From assembly GCA_013407085.1 (NCBI GenBank), contig JACCGJ010018795.1, forward strand, positions 31,026 through 95,025: 64,000 nucleotides of DNA, read 5' to 3'. This stretch comes from Atriophallophorus winterbourni. Lineage: Eukaryota; Platyhelminthes; Trematoda; Plagiorchiida; Microphallidae. The notes under the pieces were generated by a model that worked only from the letters and a program-made list of their open reading frames with translations, had not been told where the DNA came from and searched no databases. How positions within the stretch are numbered: position 1 is the stretch's first letter; every line of letters starts with the position of its first letter. Below, piece by piece: positions 1-11,496 of the stretch. Both the position numbers and the translations under genes were made by a program.

Positions 1-577
1 TATATCGGTGAAAGAATGAAATCACTCATTTTTTACATGAGAGGCAAATACGTGAAACTGGATACGGAGTATAAAAAGGAAATTGAATAAAATTACTTTG
101 GAAAGAGCCCAAGCTGACACTCAGCACATGTGCGAGTCGAGACTGTTCGAGTCAATATAAATTATATTTTGACTTGTCATGGTAGGACCTTTATTAGCTG
201 GGAAGTATTCCTATTTAAATGACCACGATTGATTTAGAATGGACTCGATTTGCACTTGTCCATTTTAGTTTTTTTTCTTATAAAGTGAATAAACCTCAAA
301 TACATCTATTTTGAATCTAAAGTTAATCGGAGGCATCTAGCACATTTGTGAATCAGTGAACTAGCTAATTCTTGGCGGAGTTTTGTGGCAAAATAAATGA
401 TTTTACAAACAAGACGTTGATTCAAATTCAAGATTGTTTATTTATAATTGCGGACTAGCTTGTGGCTTTACGTTTAATTAAAATCGAATCCGCTAGATCA
501 GGATACGAGCCTATGAGTATTTAAGCACCAGTTTCTTAAGGCCGTTGTAAATCTAATTCAATTTCTCGCTTGTCCAG
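1..577. other. Non-coding, probably intron of the Rab-like gene
   Basis: No exon, repeat or RNA gene is recognised. The downstream exon starts in the middle of a codon and lacks the P-loop, switch I and DTAGQ motifs, so earlier exons must lie before the window. This stretch is therefore probably the 3' part of an intron. It ends in a pyrimidine-rich tract and AG at 576-577. Confidence 0.5.
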
Positions 578-2249
578 GTTCCGAAGTATAACGAGACAAT
601 ACTATCGTCGAGCAGATGCGGTAGTGGTGGTCTACGACGTAACCAACGAAACCACTTTGATCACTTTGCGTGGCTGGTTGCAGTCGATTCGTGATGAAAC
701 GGAAGAGAACACTGTAGTCATGATTTTGGCTAATAAAATTGATCTCTTGGAGAAAAGGGAAGAAGGAGTTGATGAAAAATCGACAAATTGTGCGATGCAA
801 GATTTGATCAAGGTTAGTCTGCATTAAAAATCACTTGCTTATTGAAAGGGTTGTATAAAAACGATTGCTATATATTGAAAATCAATTAATCTCATTGCAA
901 GATTAAGGTCCAACAAACTGTCACCTTTTCTCTTGTACAATTTTGGCGGTTCCAACAACTAGCTGAAATAAGTCTGCGCATATATCTCGTTAGCCTCCTT
1001 CAGTTGATGTCGACAATTGATGTACATCATTAGCACATGAGGTTTTCATGCTTCACAGTTTTAGAATTACCAAGCAGTCCGAGTTGGGAGGAACAATCTT
1101 CCACGTATCACTCACAGCGATAGGTAGTTGTACGATGACGGCATGATCTACGGTTGGCAGCCGAGAGCGCTTTCTGCACTTCTCCGGCTTGCAGACAATG
1201 CCTCATACAATGCCTGAAACATAAACGGTCAAGAGCAAGATTTATTCAGTTCGTAAGATCCATGTCACATTTCGCGCAGTTTGCTTTCATCAGAACAAAC
1301 TCAATTATACCAAAATCGTTATCTGTTGAATAAAATATTTTATGCAGGACACAATTATTAGTAAGGAATATATACGTGCAGCTGGAAAACGGTAGTTTTT
1401 CTAGGCCATGTGTGATCTGCCTATTCATCGACTTTCTGATTTCAACTCACTATAGATTATGCATTTTCTTTGAGTCGCTACATTCGAATAATCTTAGACA
1501 AATCTAATGTGCCTGTTACGCTCAACAGAGCATAAAAATAATAGCACTTAATCAGGATTTCTGTTTTACGAAAGTGACTTAAAACTTCGTATGCCTGCGG
1601 TTTGAATGGAAGTCAATGATACGCAATACTCCAGCACTTCATGAAGTATCGTGCCAATATGTCATTTGCTCCTAATTTTGCAGATATCAAATTTTCCCAG
1701 ATATGCTAACAGAAGTATTAAGTTTTATCTGAATATGATATAAATGCGGCCCACTTAACTTCAGTTCACATTAAAATGTAGCCAATACTGTTTTCCATAA
1801 AAGTTTGCACTCAACCAACCATAGCGCACAACGAGTTATCTTCAGAACATATAATCATCTCGCTATCACTGATCTTCATCCTACCCTCAAAGCACTGGAC
1901 TGATATCTGACTGCCGGGATCATTATTGTCGAGTAACGGTACATTTTCGTAAAATAATAAAATCCACCTGCTTGCAAACCGCAATAAACCAGTTGCAAGT
2001 GAATGGAATGTGAACCCACCGCTGAACTTATTTTCAATTTTTAGGATTACGATTCGATCGGTTTCGAAGTGAGCGCTCGGACGGGACATAATCTCGATTT
2101 AGCTTTCGTGGAATTGACAAAGTATGTTTACCTGAACATTTCACCTAATATTTCATAGGTTATTGACCACCAAGGAAGATAACTTGCTTCAAAATATTAT
2201 CAAACTCGAGGAACCCGTAATGAGAAAGAAGAAATTTTGTTGTGGTTGA
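578..2249 (+). CDS. Rab-family GTPase, C-terminal three exons (large Rab44/RASEF/CRACR2A-like)
   Basis: A small GTPase of membrane traffic, 3' part only. Exon 1 (578-812) starts with the last base of a codon. It reads FRSITRQYYRRAD, the switch II helix, then VYDVTNE, and contains the G4 guanine-specificity motif NKID. Donor GTTAGT is at 813. Exon 2 (2045-2121) gives FEVSARTGHNLDLAF, the G5 SA motif. A 37-nt intron (2122-2158, GTATGT...ATAG) follows. Exon 3 (2159-2249) ends MRKKKFCCG and a stop; paired cysteines are the expected geranylgeranylation signal that anchors Rabs to membranes. Frames join cleanly at both junctions. The ITRQYYRRAD segment resembles the large, multi-domain Rabs more than classical small ones, but N-terminal EF-hands or coiled coils would lie outside the window, so the subfamily is an inference. 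The first intron (813-2044) carries LINE debris. Confidence 0.85.
985..1262 (-). mobile_element. Family 1 LINE, 3'-terminal fragment inside the Rab intron
   Basis: The segment starting near 985 (AGCCTCCTTCAGTTGATGTC) is a diverged version of the 3' end of the family 1 LINE seen at 3335, 15360 and 33100. It continues through the region that encodes the C-terminal zinc finger and basic tract in intact copies. Reading frames are lost. It is a 5'-truncated relic in an intron. Confidence 0.65.
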
Positions 2250-2525
2250 TTAGACATGATTTTTCGTTGCATCAAGATTTTTTCGAAATATCATTCATCT
2301 AATCCCGGAACAATTTCCGGACAATAAGATGTCCTAAACTTATCGTATGATCAGAAACTATTTCGCATTTTGTTTTCACTTGAAACATTGCTTTATTCAG
2401 TTAGCACAGATTCCATTTATTTTTCATTTATTTGCTTTTCGTATAATTCCTAAAATACAAGTTCAGGGTAAACCAAGGAATTTTTCAGCACAGATGGTAA
2501 ACAAATGCCTTCATAAAAGTGATAA

Positions 2526-3121
2526 TTAAGGCGGCATTTGCGGTTGAAACTTAAAGCCCTTCACAATATTTAACTTTAGTTTTAATATAAATTTGAGCCA
2601 ATTGTGACCGGATTTTTTTGGTTGAATGTTTGGACTAAACTCAGAGTCCTTAACGAGCGTTAAACATACAATTGTGAAATATTTCTGTCTTTTGTAATCC
2701 AGCTGTAATCGATAAGCAACGTCTAGCAACAGTTTCGCTGCTAAATTTTGAATTGTCGTGCTCCGACTAGCTTGTGCTGAAGTTATATTCGAATCCTCGG
2801 TGAAAACATATCGAGCGTCATTCACCGGTGTACTCATGCTGTCCAGGATTTTGATAAAAGTAGCCAATTTCCAGGTGAACATAATGTCCGATCATCGAAG
2901 AATACATTCTCCTCATCTGTATGCGCAACAGAGTCAAGTATCACTTGCATCGGAATCATGTACTCGAATTGTATGTCTCCGTTCAATGAGAGCCAGCAAT
3001 TAAAAGCCATTATTTTGTTCCCAATGTATGAATATTGGAAACAAAATCTTGGTGCGGCACGAAGACGTATATTGTGTTCAGCATTCCTAGATAACCTCAT
3101 TCGTTTTTGCATTATTCTCAC
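2526..3121 (-). CDS. Two overlapping unrecognised minus-strand open frames
   Basis: Frame 3121-2834 (about 95 codons) and frame 2882-2526 (118 codons) overlap and are offset by one frame. Together they could be one disrupted exon lying tail to tail with the Rab gene. A 118-codon open stretch is long for DNA of this composition when it is not a transposon. The translated text is moderately charged, with no signal peptide, membrane segment or motif that I recognise. A vague likeness to Tctex1 light-chain helices was considered but is not convincing. It may equally be chance or an old transposon. Confidence 0.2.
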
Positions 3122-3261
3122 TTAAATAAACAATTCGGTCGTGCCAAACGTATCCATTAGACGCGAAAAAGTTCAAAAGTTACTTACTAGATTCCTGTTA
3201 CCTCTCGTAACGCAGATCATAATTGAAATAACCTTGTCTGAAGGAGGAAAGATTCAAGATT

Positions 3262-3848
3262 TATTGTTTAAAATCAATTAGTTTTACAATAACCACATAG
3301 TCATGGTACAAAGTATTTATATCTATGAAAATGTTGGCCTCCTTCGGTCGATGTCGACCATGAATGTCAATCACCGTCGCATTATTATTTTCATGATGCA
3401 CAGCATTTCGAATGGCTAAACAGTCCGAATCGTTAGGAACAATCAATCCCGCAAGGCTCGCGACGATAGGCAAAAGTCGGTCGATCTGCGTTAGCTGCAC
3501 GCCGGAAGTGTAATCTGTGTCCAGCAGCTTAGAGGTGTATCTGCTTCTCCCCAGACCTTTCATATCTCTTTTGAAAACGTCTTTGTACCGCAAGTGTGGT
3601 CCCCCACCAGATTGCATCTTACCATAGTGCAGATCGGGACAAAATGACAGCTGCTCTACCGATCCGCTTATCTATCTTCGTGTCTAGCGAGAAATTATCC
3701 GAGATGGTTGTACTAAGATATTTGAAATGATGTACTGGTTCAAGCTGACAGTTTTCAGCAGTAATGAAAGGAGGGGATACAATCCCTTGACCAATTACTT
3801 TGGTCTTGCTCAGGTTGATTTTTAGACCAACATTGGCAACATTTCCGT
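3262..3848 (-). mobile_element. Family 1 LINE, 3' fragment with internal deletion
   Basis: The minus strand encodes a piece of reverse transcriptase just after the active site (INLSKTKVIGQG, then FKYLSTTISDNFSLD and IGRAAVILSR). It is joined directly to the far C-terminal part (LRYKDVFKRDMKGLG), so the thumb region between them is deleted. The 3' end carries the family signature GGCCTCCTTCGGTCGATGTC near 3335. The upstream end stops abruptly at about 3848, where a CR1-like element begins on the other strand. Confidence 0.8.
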
Positions 3849-5640
3849 ATGTCACGCAACAAAGTGACTTCACTTATTCGAGAGGATAAGGAAGCGCACC
3901 AATTGATCCTGTTATCAAAATCGGAACACAACCCTAAGTTAGTATTAAAAATTATGAATGCGAAAGCAAAAGGCAAACCAGGTATTTTTGCCGTCCAGAA
4001 TGGTGAAAAGCTCACGGAGACCGCGTTGGAAACCGCAAATGCTCTCGCGATTTATTACTCTAAAATGGTCGCGCCAAAGGTTTTAGTGGAGCGTTGTTAG
4101 GCTTCAGTCAACTCAGGAATCGAAACATTGTGTGGAATTTTGATAAATCCAGAGATTGTCGCACGTCAATTACTTGAACTAATTGTAATAAAATCCCAAT
4201 GTGCGGATGGCATCACACTGGATGTGTTCAGGTTCTGTCATCGAAAACTTTGTAAACCTCTTTCCAGCCTGTTTAATTATTATATTCCTAAAGGAGTGGT
4301 ACTGAAAGATCGGAAGTCCGGCGTGATTACACCTATCTTCAAAGGAGGCTGCCGATTTGACGCTGCAATTTATCGTCCCGTCACACTATTACCTGTTATT
4401 GGTAAGGTCATGTAACGTATACTCTCGGAGAGAATGGTTGCACACTTTGAATTACGTAATTTGTTTTCGCTATTGTCTAACGAATTTTCTCATAGCGTTA
4501 GACGATTGGACGAAGGATTTTGATATAATTTCTTGCATTCACGCCCGCCACTTAGACATTTCTAAGGCTCTTGACAGAGTCAAACACCATTTGCTTCTCC
4601 GAAACTGATATATTTAGGAATATGTGAACCACTACTATCATTGTTTTGCGACTACATGTCAGATCGCCACGCCCGAGTTAAAGTGAACGGAGTGCTATCT
4701 CAAAAGTTCAAAACCACCAGCGGAGTCCCAAAAGGATCCGTGCAAGGCCCACTCCGCTTTCTAATAAACATAAACGAGGGGCCAAACACACCTCATGTCA
4801 TCCAAAATGGTCCTGTTCGCGGATGATATGAAAATTTGGACGCAAATCAGTTCTGCAGATGATTGCGAGAAACTGCAAATGGATTTAGACAACGTGGCAA
4901 ATTGGGCGGCCATGAATGATATGAAATTGAATATAAGGTAACGTAAGATGCTCCACCTTTGCACGAATGTTCCTTGGGCTTATGGATTGGAAGCTGATAA
5001 CTTGACATGGAGTTCGTTGGAATAAGATCTTCGAGTATGGATGAATGAAAAACTGAAGACTACGTGGACTGCTAGAATATATATCGACGGGCAAACAGAT
5101 TGTTAGGTATCTTTCGAAGAATATTTGGAAGATTCTCGCTGGTAACGTTACCCAGAATAATAAACGTTTACCTTTGCCATACGATGGAGTATACCGTAGA
5201 GGTCTGGGCTCCTTGGCTGCGAAAAGACATTGCTCTCTTCGATAAAATCTATCATAGAGCAACAAAGTTAGTGATGGGTCTTCGCAATGTTTCGTATACC
5301 GGAAAATTGCGACGTCTGGGTCTATATGACTTTTCCCAAAGGAGGATACGACATGATATTATTCTGGCCTATAGAATTGTGTCTATCGAAGGACATCCCC
5401 TAAAACACTTGCTCGATGTATGTGATGGAAAAGTGACACGCGGACATACCTTATCCCTTTACGTTCCAAGTTCCCGCATTGATTGTCTGCGCCATTTATC
5501 TTTGGAATTCCCTACTTCAAAATGTGGTAGACTTTCATGCAAAAGAACATCATTGGTGAGCCTTAGATTTGATATTCTGTATTCCTCTTATACTATTATG
5601 TTTTTCACATTTTCATTCATACCGTAGTCCTGTGGTGTTT
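3849..5640 (+). mobile_element. CR1-like LINE (family 2), 5'-truncated, broken RT
   Basis: Begins at the linker between endonuclease and reverse transcriptase (NKVTSLIREDK). It continues through RT blocks SGVITPIFKGG, YRPVTLLPVIGK, FLISTS-type ISKALDRVKHH and SGVPKGSVQGPL to the active site FADDMKIW near 4815, which is intact. The C-terminal part at 5100-5560 (VEVWAPWLRKD, HRATKLVMGLRN, LRRLGLYDFSQRR) is typical of CR1 and Jockey-group pols. Several stops and frameshifts break it, for example after VLVERC at 4100 and VIGKVM at 4413. The closest relative in the window is the copy at 44179-46537. It is a dead, 5'-truncated insertion. Confidence 0.85.
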
Positions 5641-5649
5641 TAAAGTATT

Positions 5650-8600
5650 AACTTTTTAACCATAAATCCTTGAACCCCTAAATCCTTGAAATGGTCTTTG
5701 CATACCGACGAAAACACTCCATTAGCGACTGAAGGTGTTTTAAGGAGTGAGCAATAATGGCTGCATCGTCGGTAAACAGCAGGTCACGGATTAGCACATC
5801 CCGTACTATGGTTTGTGCTCTCAACCGGTTCAGGTTGAGAAGCTTGACATCACTTCGCGCGCGTAGGTATATACCTTCTGTTCTCGTCCTGAAAGCGTAC
5901 TTCAGAAGCAGAGCAAAGAAAATACCGAACAGTGTGGGAGCAAGTACACACCATTTTTTGATGCCTCTGCGAATTTCAAAATGCTTCTGAACCAAAACCG
6001 TTAAAATGGACTAAGCCCTTCAAGACAGTGTGGAAGGAAATAACGCGTTCGAGCAGGCTTGGGAGGCACTGTATTCGATCAATCATTTTGTAAAGACCCT
6101 CTGTGCTGACACAGTAGAATACCTTTGTTAAATCAATAAAACAGCGCATATTGGCATACGTTGTTCCCGACACTTTTCTTGAAGTTCTCGCAGAGAGTAG
6201 ATCATTTCAACGGTTGATCTTCCCTTGCGGAAGCCACATTGAGATTTGGAGTAATCTCTATCAGCCAAAACGTGTGACCGGATCTGTGAGATTTGAGCGA
6301 ACAATTTGTCTACAACATTCAGAATGGAGTTTCCTCTGATTTTGTTGCAGTCGCCTCTATCACCCTAATTCTTAAATAGCGTGATAATCTTTGCGTCTCG
6401 CATCTCTTGTAGGACACACTCCTCCTGCCAGCACAGAAGAAGCAAATGGTGAAGAGGCTGTAATTATGCTGTTCTACAGTATCTGATGAGCTCACGTAGA
6501 ATTCTGTCGTCACCAGAGGCCTTCCCATTCGCTAAGCGGTCGATTGCCCGAATGAGCTCATCAAGAGTAAGGGAAGTATCTAGCTGTTCAATGGTTGACA
6601 TTTTCAAGTGCATGCGGTAAAAGACTACTGTACCTAGAGTAAAGAGAGGAGAAGTGCTCTACCCATCTTTTAATTTGCTGAGTTTTGCGACAATCGGGTT
6701 ACCAAATATAGACTTAATTGGAGCCGTTTCAAGTTTTTGTTTGGACAAATAGTTCTTTTGATCCCATCATACATATCGTGAAAATTTTCAGTATCTGCAT
6801 CTTTTTTGGTTTCTGAAGCTAAGTTCAGTCCAATAATCATTTGCACATCGCCTTGCAGTCTGTTGAACTTTATTTCTAGCTTCCCTTAAAAGTCGTAAGT
6901 TTTCATCTGTTGGCATACCTTTAAACTTCCAGAATGTTGAACGTTTCTCAGCAACACAACAGTCATCTCAGAAGCTTTTGCTTCGAACCAGTCGCTAGTT
7001 CGAGTTTTCTTCTGACCGTAAGTGGAAAGTGTGACTCGGCATATTCTGCATTTTAGCGATTCCCAGTATTCTGGAGCCGATTCGAGTGGGGTTGTCTTGA
7101 AATTTTTCAAATCGCGCAGGTACATTAGTTTAGCACATGCGAGTGCCGTCTATCCTTGGTTTAGCAGGTAATTTGGTGCGGTGAAATCTCGACTGGGGAA
7201 GCCTTAGTTGCGCACAAACCAGCAAATTATTAGTGTCGCTGTCTGCGGTTTGATATGATCTTGTGAGTATTACGCTTTCTACATTAGTGCGCCTAACAAG
7301 AATAAGATCAGGATGATGCCAATGCTTAGAGCGATGATGTTGCCAATGACCTTATGCTGTGGTTTTGTTTGAAAAAATGTGTGCACATTTCTTAAAGGCG
7401 TTGTCTATTTTTATTGGTTTGACCGGCTCCAAACGTTCCGAAACAGTTTTGCAAACATTCGTTGTCTGCACCAAATCTTGCATTGAAATAACCTCATACC
7501 AGTAAACCGTTTTTAGTGGCACGTTTCTGAGGATTGTTGTGAAGTTATGATAAATAGCGTTTTTCGCAGAAGCCGTCGCAAAGAGCGTCGCTGCATTAAC
7601 TTTGACCAGTTTATTGGTACCAGTAATAAAATTCAGATTTAGAGTCCAAACCCATTCGCTCTTGCTGCTCCTCGGTTCTGCTGCTTTTAATAGGCTGTTT
7701 TGCACGGCAAACCAAACTCCAATAGTCGAGGCTCATCAGAACCCCTTCATTTCCAAAAATATGTAATCACTTTCGTTTAGCATTTCAGTGTCTGGTAATC
7801 TCGTCGCTTGCAGGCCAGCCGCGTCGACCGTCAGCTTTTACAGCTCATTGTTAATCACAGCTGATTTTATTGCACATCTGATATTCGAGACGTCGTCATG
7901 AAATCCTGGGAGCATGGACCTGTTTCAGAACTGACCTCTGTTGTTCAGTAATTCTTCTCGCTGGTGCGGAAAAATACAGTCTTCTTGTCGGTTGATTCCT
8001 AATCCCCATGCACTCAATGAGGATAGCAGATCGTGGCGAAATGGCAGCTTATTGACTGGGGGCTACCCAGCTTGAGGCGGGCGGTAGCGGTCAAATGAGA
8101 CTGAAAATCTCTCTCACCGTCGGAAGCAGCCCTAGGCGCTAAGCTTCACGCCAGTCGAGCCATAGCTTTTAACCCGTACGTGCAGTTTCCCAAGTAAATA
8201 ATCCATAGACGCGGAATGACGTGTTCTCTCCATTGGTGCGTTGAGATGTACGCCAGGACAGTTCAATATGAATAACTAGCTGTTGCCAATGCAGCAAATT
8301 CTTCTTTCTCCACAGCACCACCAGAATCAAAGGAACAGCTAGGTTGATGCGGTTGGACAAGGATACCGTCGCAGAAGTTAGCAGAAGTTGAATACAACCT
8401 CAGACTGCTTAACAAGACTCCGGCTCCGGATTTGTTTTTTGCGGTTGAATCCTGAAGATTTTTAAATCATTGGATGTATCCACAAGTTAGTGAAGGTTTG
8501 AGATAAATGTTTTCCTTTAACTACGTGTACCGCCTTCATGGAATTACGATCTCTACCTGCTCGAAGCGAGTTGGTTTTGAGGCGCCATTCAGCCGCTTTC

Positions 8601-8765
8601 ACCGTTTCTCCTGTCAGTAGAAGAAGTTTCACCGGGTCACACAGGACTACGCGTGCAGGCCAGAAGCTGGACTTGGTTGTCAGAGGTTATACGAGACGCG
8701 CGCAATTTGGGCAATTTTTGAATTGGGAACTTATCTCCAAGATTGCTGCGGCAGCGGAAACCTTT
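5650..8765 (-). mobile_element. Family 1 LINE, near-complete but degenerate (5' region, APE, RT)
   Basis: Reading 5' to 3' on the minus strand: an untranslated leader from about 8765, shared with the start of the 29835 copy (GCTGGACTTGGTTGTCAGA); the apurinic-type endonuclease at about 7900-7350 (GLQATRLPD and VQNSLLKAAEPRSS); a linker; then reverse transcriptase at 6530-5678 with CFIDLTKVFYCVS, GIKKWCVLAPTLFGIFFALLL and active site FTDD in place of FADD near 5760. Many stops and frameshifts are present. The element stops near 5650 without the C-terminal zinc-finger part, so its 3' end is missing. A CR1-like element abuts it on the 3' side in opposite orientation. Confidence 0.85.
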
Positions 8766-8929
8766 GAACACTGTATTATGTTAAGAGTAATTCGGACTAT
8801 AGGACCTTCGGGGTGAATTACTCGCGGATTTCGTTAGAGAATATTAATTAAACGTGTAAATCAACCCTGGAACGGCAAAGATAGTTGATATCATTTTCGT
8901 TGTTGTTAGCAAAGATAGGCTTAATGATA

Positions 8930-10890
8930 AAGAAGTTAATTAAAAGACCCCATCAAATACGAGACTTGAATGCTGCGAGTAGTGACATTCTGTGAATAGT
9001 AAATTGACAAATTCTGACAAATATTACGATTGTCTGACTATTATACATGGCTATCAAGATGCGTAGAATGAATATCGAAAATGCAAGACAACACGCTGTA
9101 TGAATAAAATCAATAGGAAATGGAGGCAAAATTAGGATTAATTTCCATGTAGTCGTCAAGTTTCGATTTGAGTTTAGCTACAGTGTTTGAGTTTACCAAA
9201 TCGGCAGGTAGGGAATTCCAAACAAAACACACTCGCACCACAGAAAAATACCTGCAGCAGTTCCGTTTGATGTGTGGTATTTCCAAATTGCAATGATAAC
9301 CACCGGAGTTGCTGAAAGGTCGAAGGTGGAATATTTAATCCATGGTGTGAAAAACGTAATACGGATTTGATATGCAAATATAAGATCGACCCGTATTCTC
9401 CTTTGTGAAAGTGTCCTCAGATCCAGTCGTCCGAATCGCTCGACGTATAACGTAATTTAAAACCATTGAAAAGCTTAGGAGCTCAAAGAAGAACTGGTCT
9501 AGCAGTAAAATATCTTTCTGGAGCCATAGTGTCCGGGCTTGTGTAGCATAGTCCAGATCTGTGTGTATCTGAGAGGAAATCGATCCGAGGAAAAGCGTTC
9601 AAATATCCACCACAACATGCCTTGCAGCTGAGACGCGCGTTTGTAAACGGATTTGCATTGTAGACCATCTTTCTAACTACCACAAATCCAGACACCCAGG
9701 TCCTTTTCTTCCACTGTGTAAACCAAGATTTGGTTGACTAGCTTGTATAGGTAGGAAAAGCCAGGATTGCGACCAATCTGCATGATCCTTCTATATATTC
9801 AATGCAAGTTATTTTCGGTCGTTTTGTAGCAAAATGCAATCAAAAGCATTGTTGATTCGCCTCCATGTATTTATTTCAACAGCAAACCGAAGCATATTAC
9901 TGTCGTTTGGTATTGGTAAATCGTTCATGTAGATTAGGAACAGTATTGGTCCAAGCACCGATTCTTTTTGAACACCGCTAGTGACATCAATTTTCATTGT
10001 TAATATGCCATCTACACGAACTCTGATGTATCAGTGCCTAAGGTAATCACGAGTACATTCATATAATTTTCAAAGAATGCCTTGTTTATGTAGCTTGTTT
10101 GAAATTAAATTATGATGAACTCTGTCGAAAGCTTTAGAAATGTCCAGGTAGCATTCGTGAATACATCAACCTGCATCTACAACACTCGTCCAGTCGTCTT
10201 AGCTTATCAGCAAGTTTGCTAGACAAGAAATATTTCTGCGAAATCCATGTTGGTCAACTGGCAAAAGTCCGTTCCTTTATAGATGTTGCGCTTTTTCTGC
10301 CGTTATTATTCGCTCAAAAACGTTTGATACCGAAGACAGTAATGTCACCGGCCGGTAATGTTTTGACATCAGAACGTCAACTTCATTTGCAAATGGTTGT
10401 TATTTGTCCCGGTAATAAACATTTCAGATAGAGGTTCAGACAGTTGCGTATGACAGGTTTGGCTTAGCATTGGAGTCATATCGTCCAGTCCTGAAGATTT
10501 CTGTACATGTAAATTTCCTAAGTGCTGCGCTACCGCCGTTGGAGTATTCAAGAATTCACTCAAACTCAGTCGGTCAAGTTGAATGATGGAATCCTCAACA
10601 GGCTCCGTGGATTTTGGCGCGAAAACTCTAAAATAAAAGTCTGGCAATAGATTAGCGTCTCCTCAACGCATTCAGTGAAACCAGAAGACGTTTTCAATAA
10701 AACAACTCTTCGTTTAATATTCGTTCTATCATTTACGAGTCGATAAAAGTACTTTGGATTGTGGTGCATCTGAGAAATCAAATGCGATTGAAAAGCTTGT
10801 TTATCATATCGAATTAAGCGGATAGCGTTGTTTATCATTGCGTAAATTGTGCCCATGCATACACTATTTGTAGCCATTATGAAACTCACA
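8930..10890 (-). mobile_element. CR1-like LINE (family 2), diverged copy
   Basis: Minus-strand frames at 10890-10566 (YAMINNAIRLIRYDKQAFQ, HHNPKYFYRLVNDRT) match the linker before RT. The frame 10647-10369 covers the AVAQHLGNL-type pre-RT helix. The frame 9997-9809 holds IDVTSGVQKESVLGPILFLIYMND. The active site is degenerate: FAVE stands where FADD is expected. Residual C-terminal matrix extends to about 8930. It is clearly older than the copies at 44 and 47 kb. Confidence 0.75.
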
Positions 10891-11496
10891 TCCTCTTACC
10901 CTTTGTTTCATTCATTTTTTAGTCCTGCATCTTAGTTTATTTTTATGTTGAGAAGCTTTCTTCAGAATGAATATTGACTGCTCGCCCAGTATAGATTTCA
11001 GTTGCTGTAAGAGAGAGACCCAATGACCATTCGTATTTGTGTAATCCAGTTGTGCACGCGCGGATGTAACGAGGAAATGTATGAAAAGTCAACGTGTTTT
11101 CCGTTCCATAGAGCAAATAAGGTATTAAACGTTAGACCTTGACGAGAAGACCACAAACATATTATAATTATTCATATATGGCTTGGGAACAACTATTAAT
11201 TCGCGAAAGTGTCAGAGTGTAAACTTAAATAAGGGATAAAATCGGACTTGCTGAAAAATCTGAAATTCTAGATATTTTGTTCAAACACGTGATTTGAATT
11301 AGCAGTGCTCATTTTATTTTTCTCTCAAAATTATGAAAGTCCAAAAAATCGTCTGACCTGAGGCTAAATGAAGAGTTTAGTGTGATTTCAAGAGTTATAT
11401 TTGAAACAATCTGACATAATAATTAAATTTAATTCACAATGCGCAACATGAACATTATAGAAACATAATTTCACGAAATTAAATTGAGCGCATAGC
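10891..11496. other. Intergenic or 3' UTR, nothing recognised
   Basis: The stretch lies between a LINE relic and the stop codon of the zinc-finger gene. The part next to 11496 is the likely 3' UTR of that minus-strand gene. I see no other coding signal, hairpin or repeat. Confidence 0.4.
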
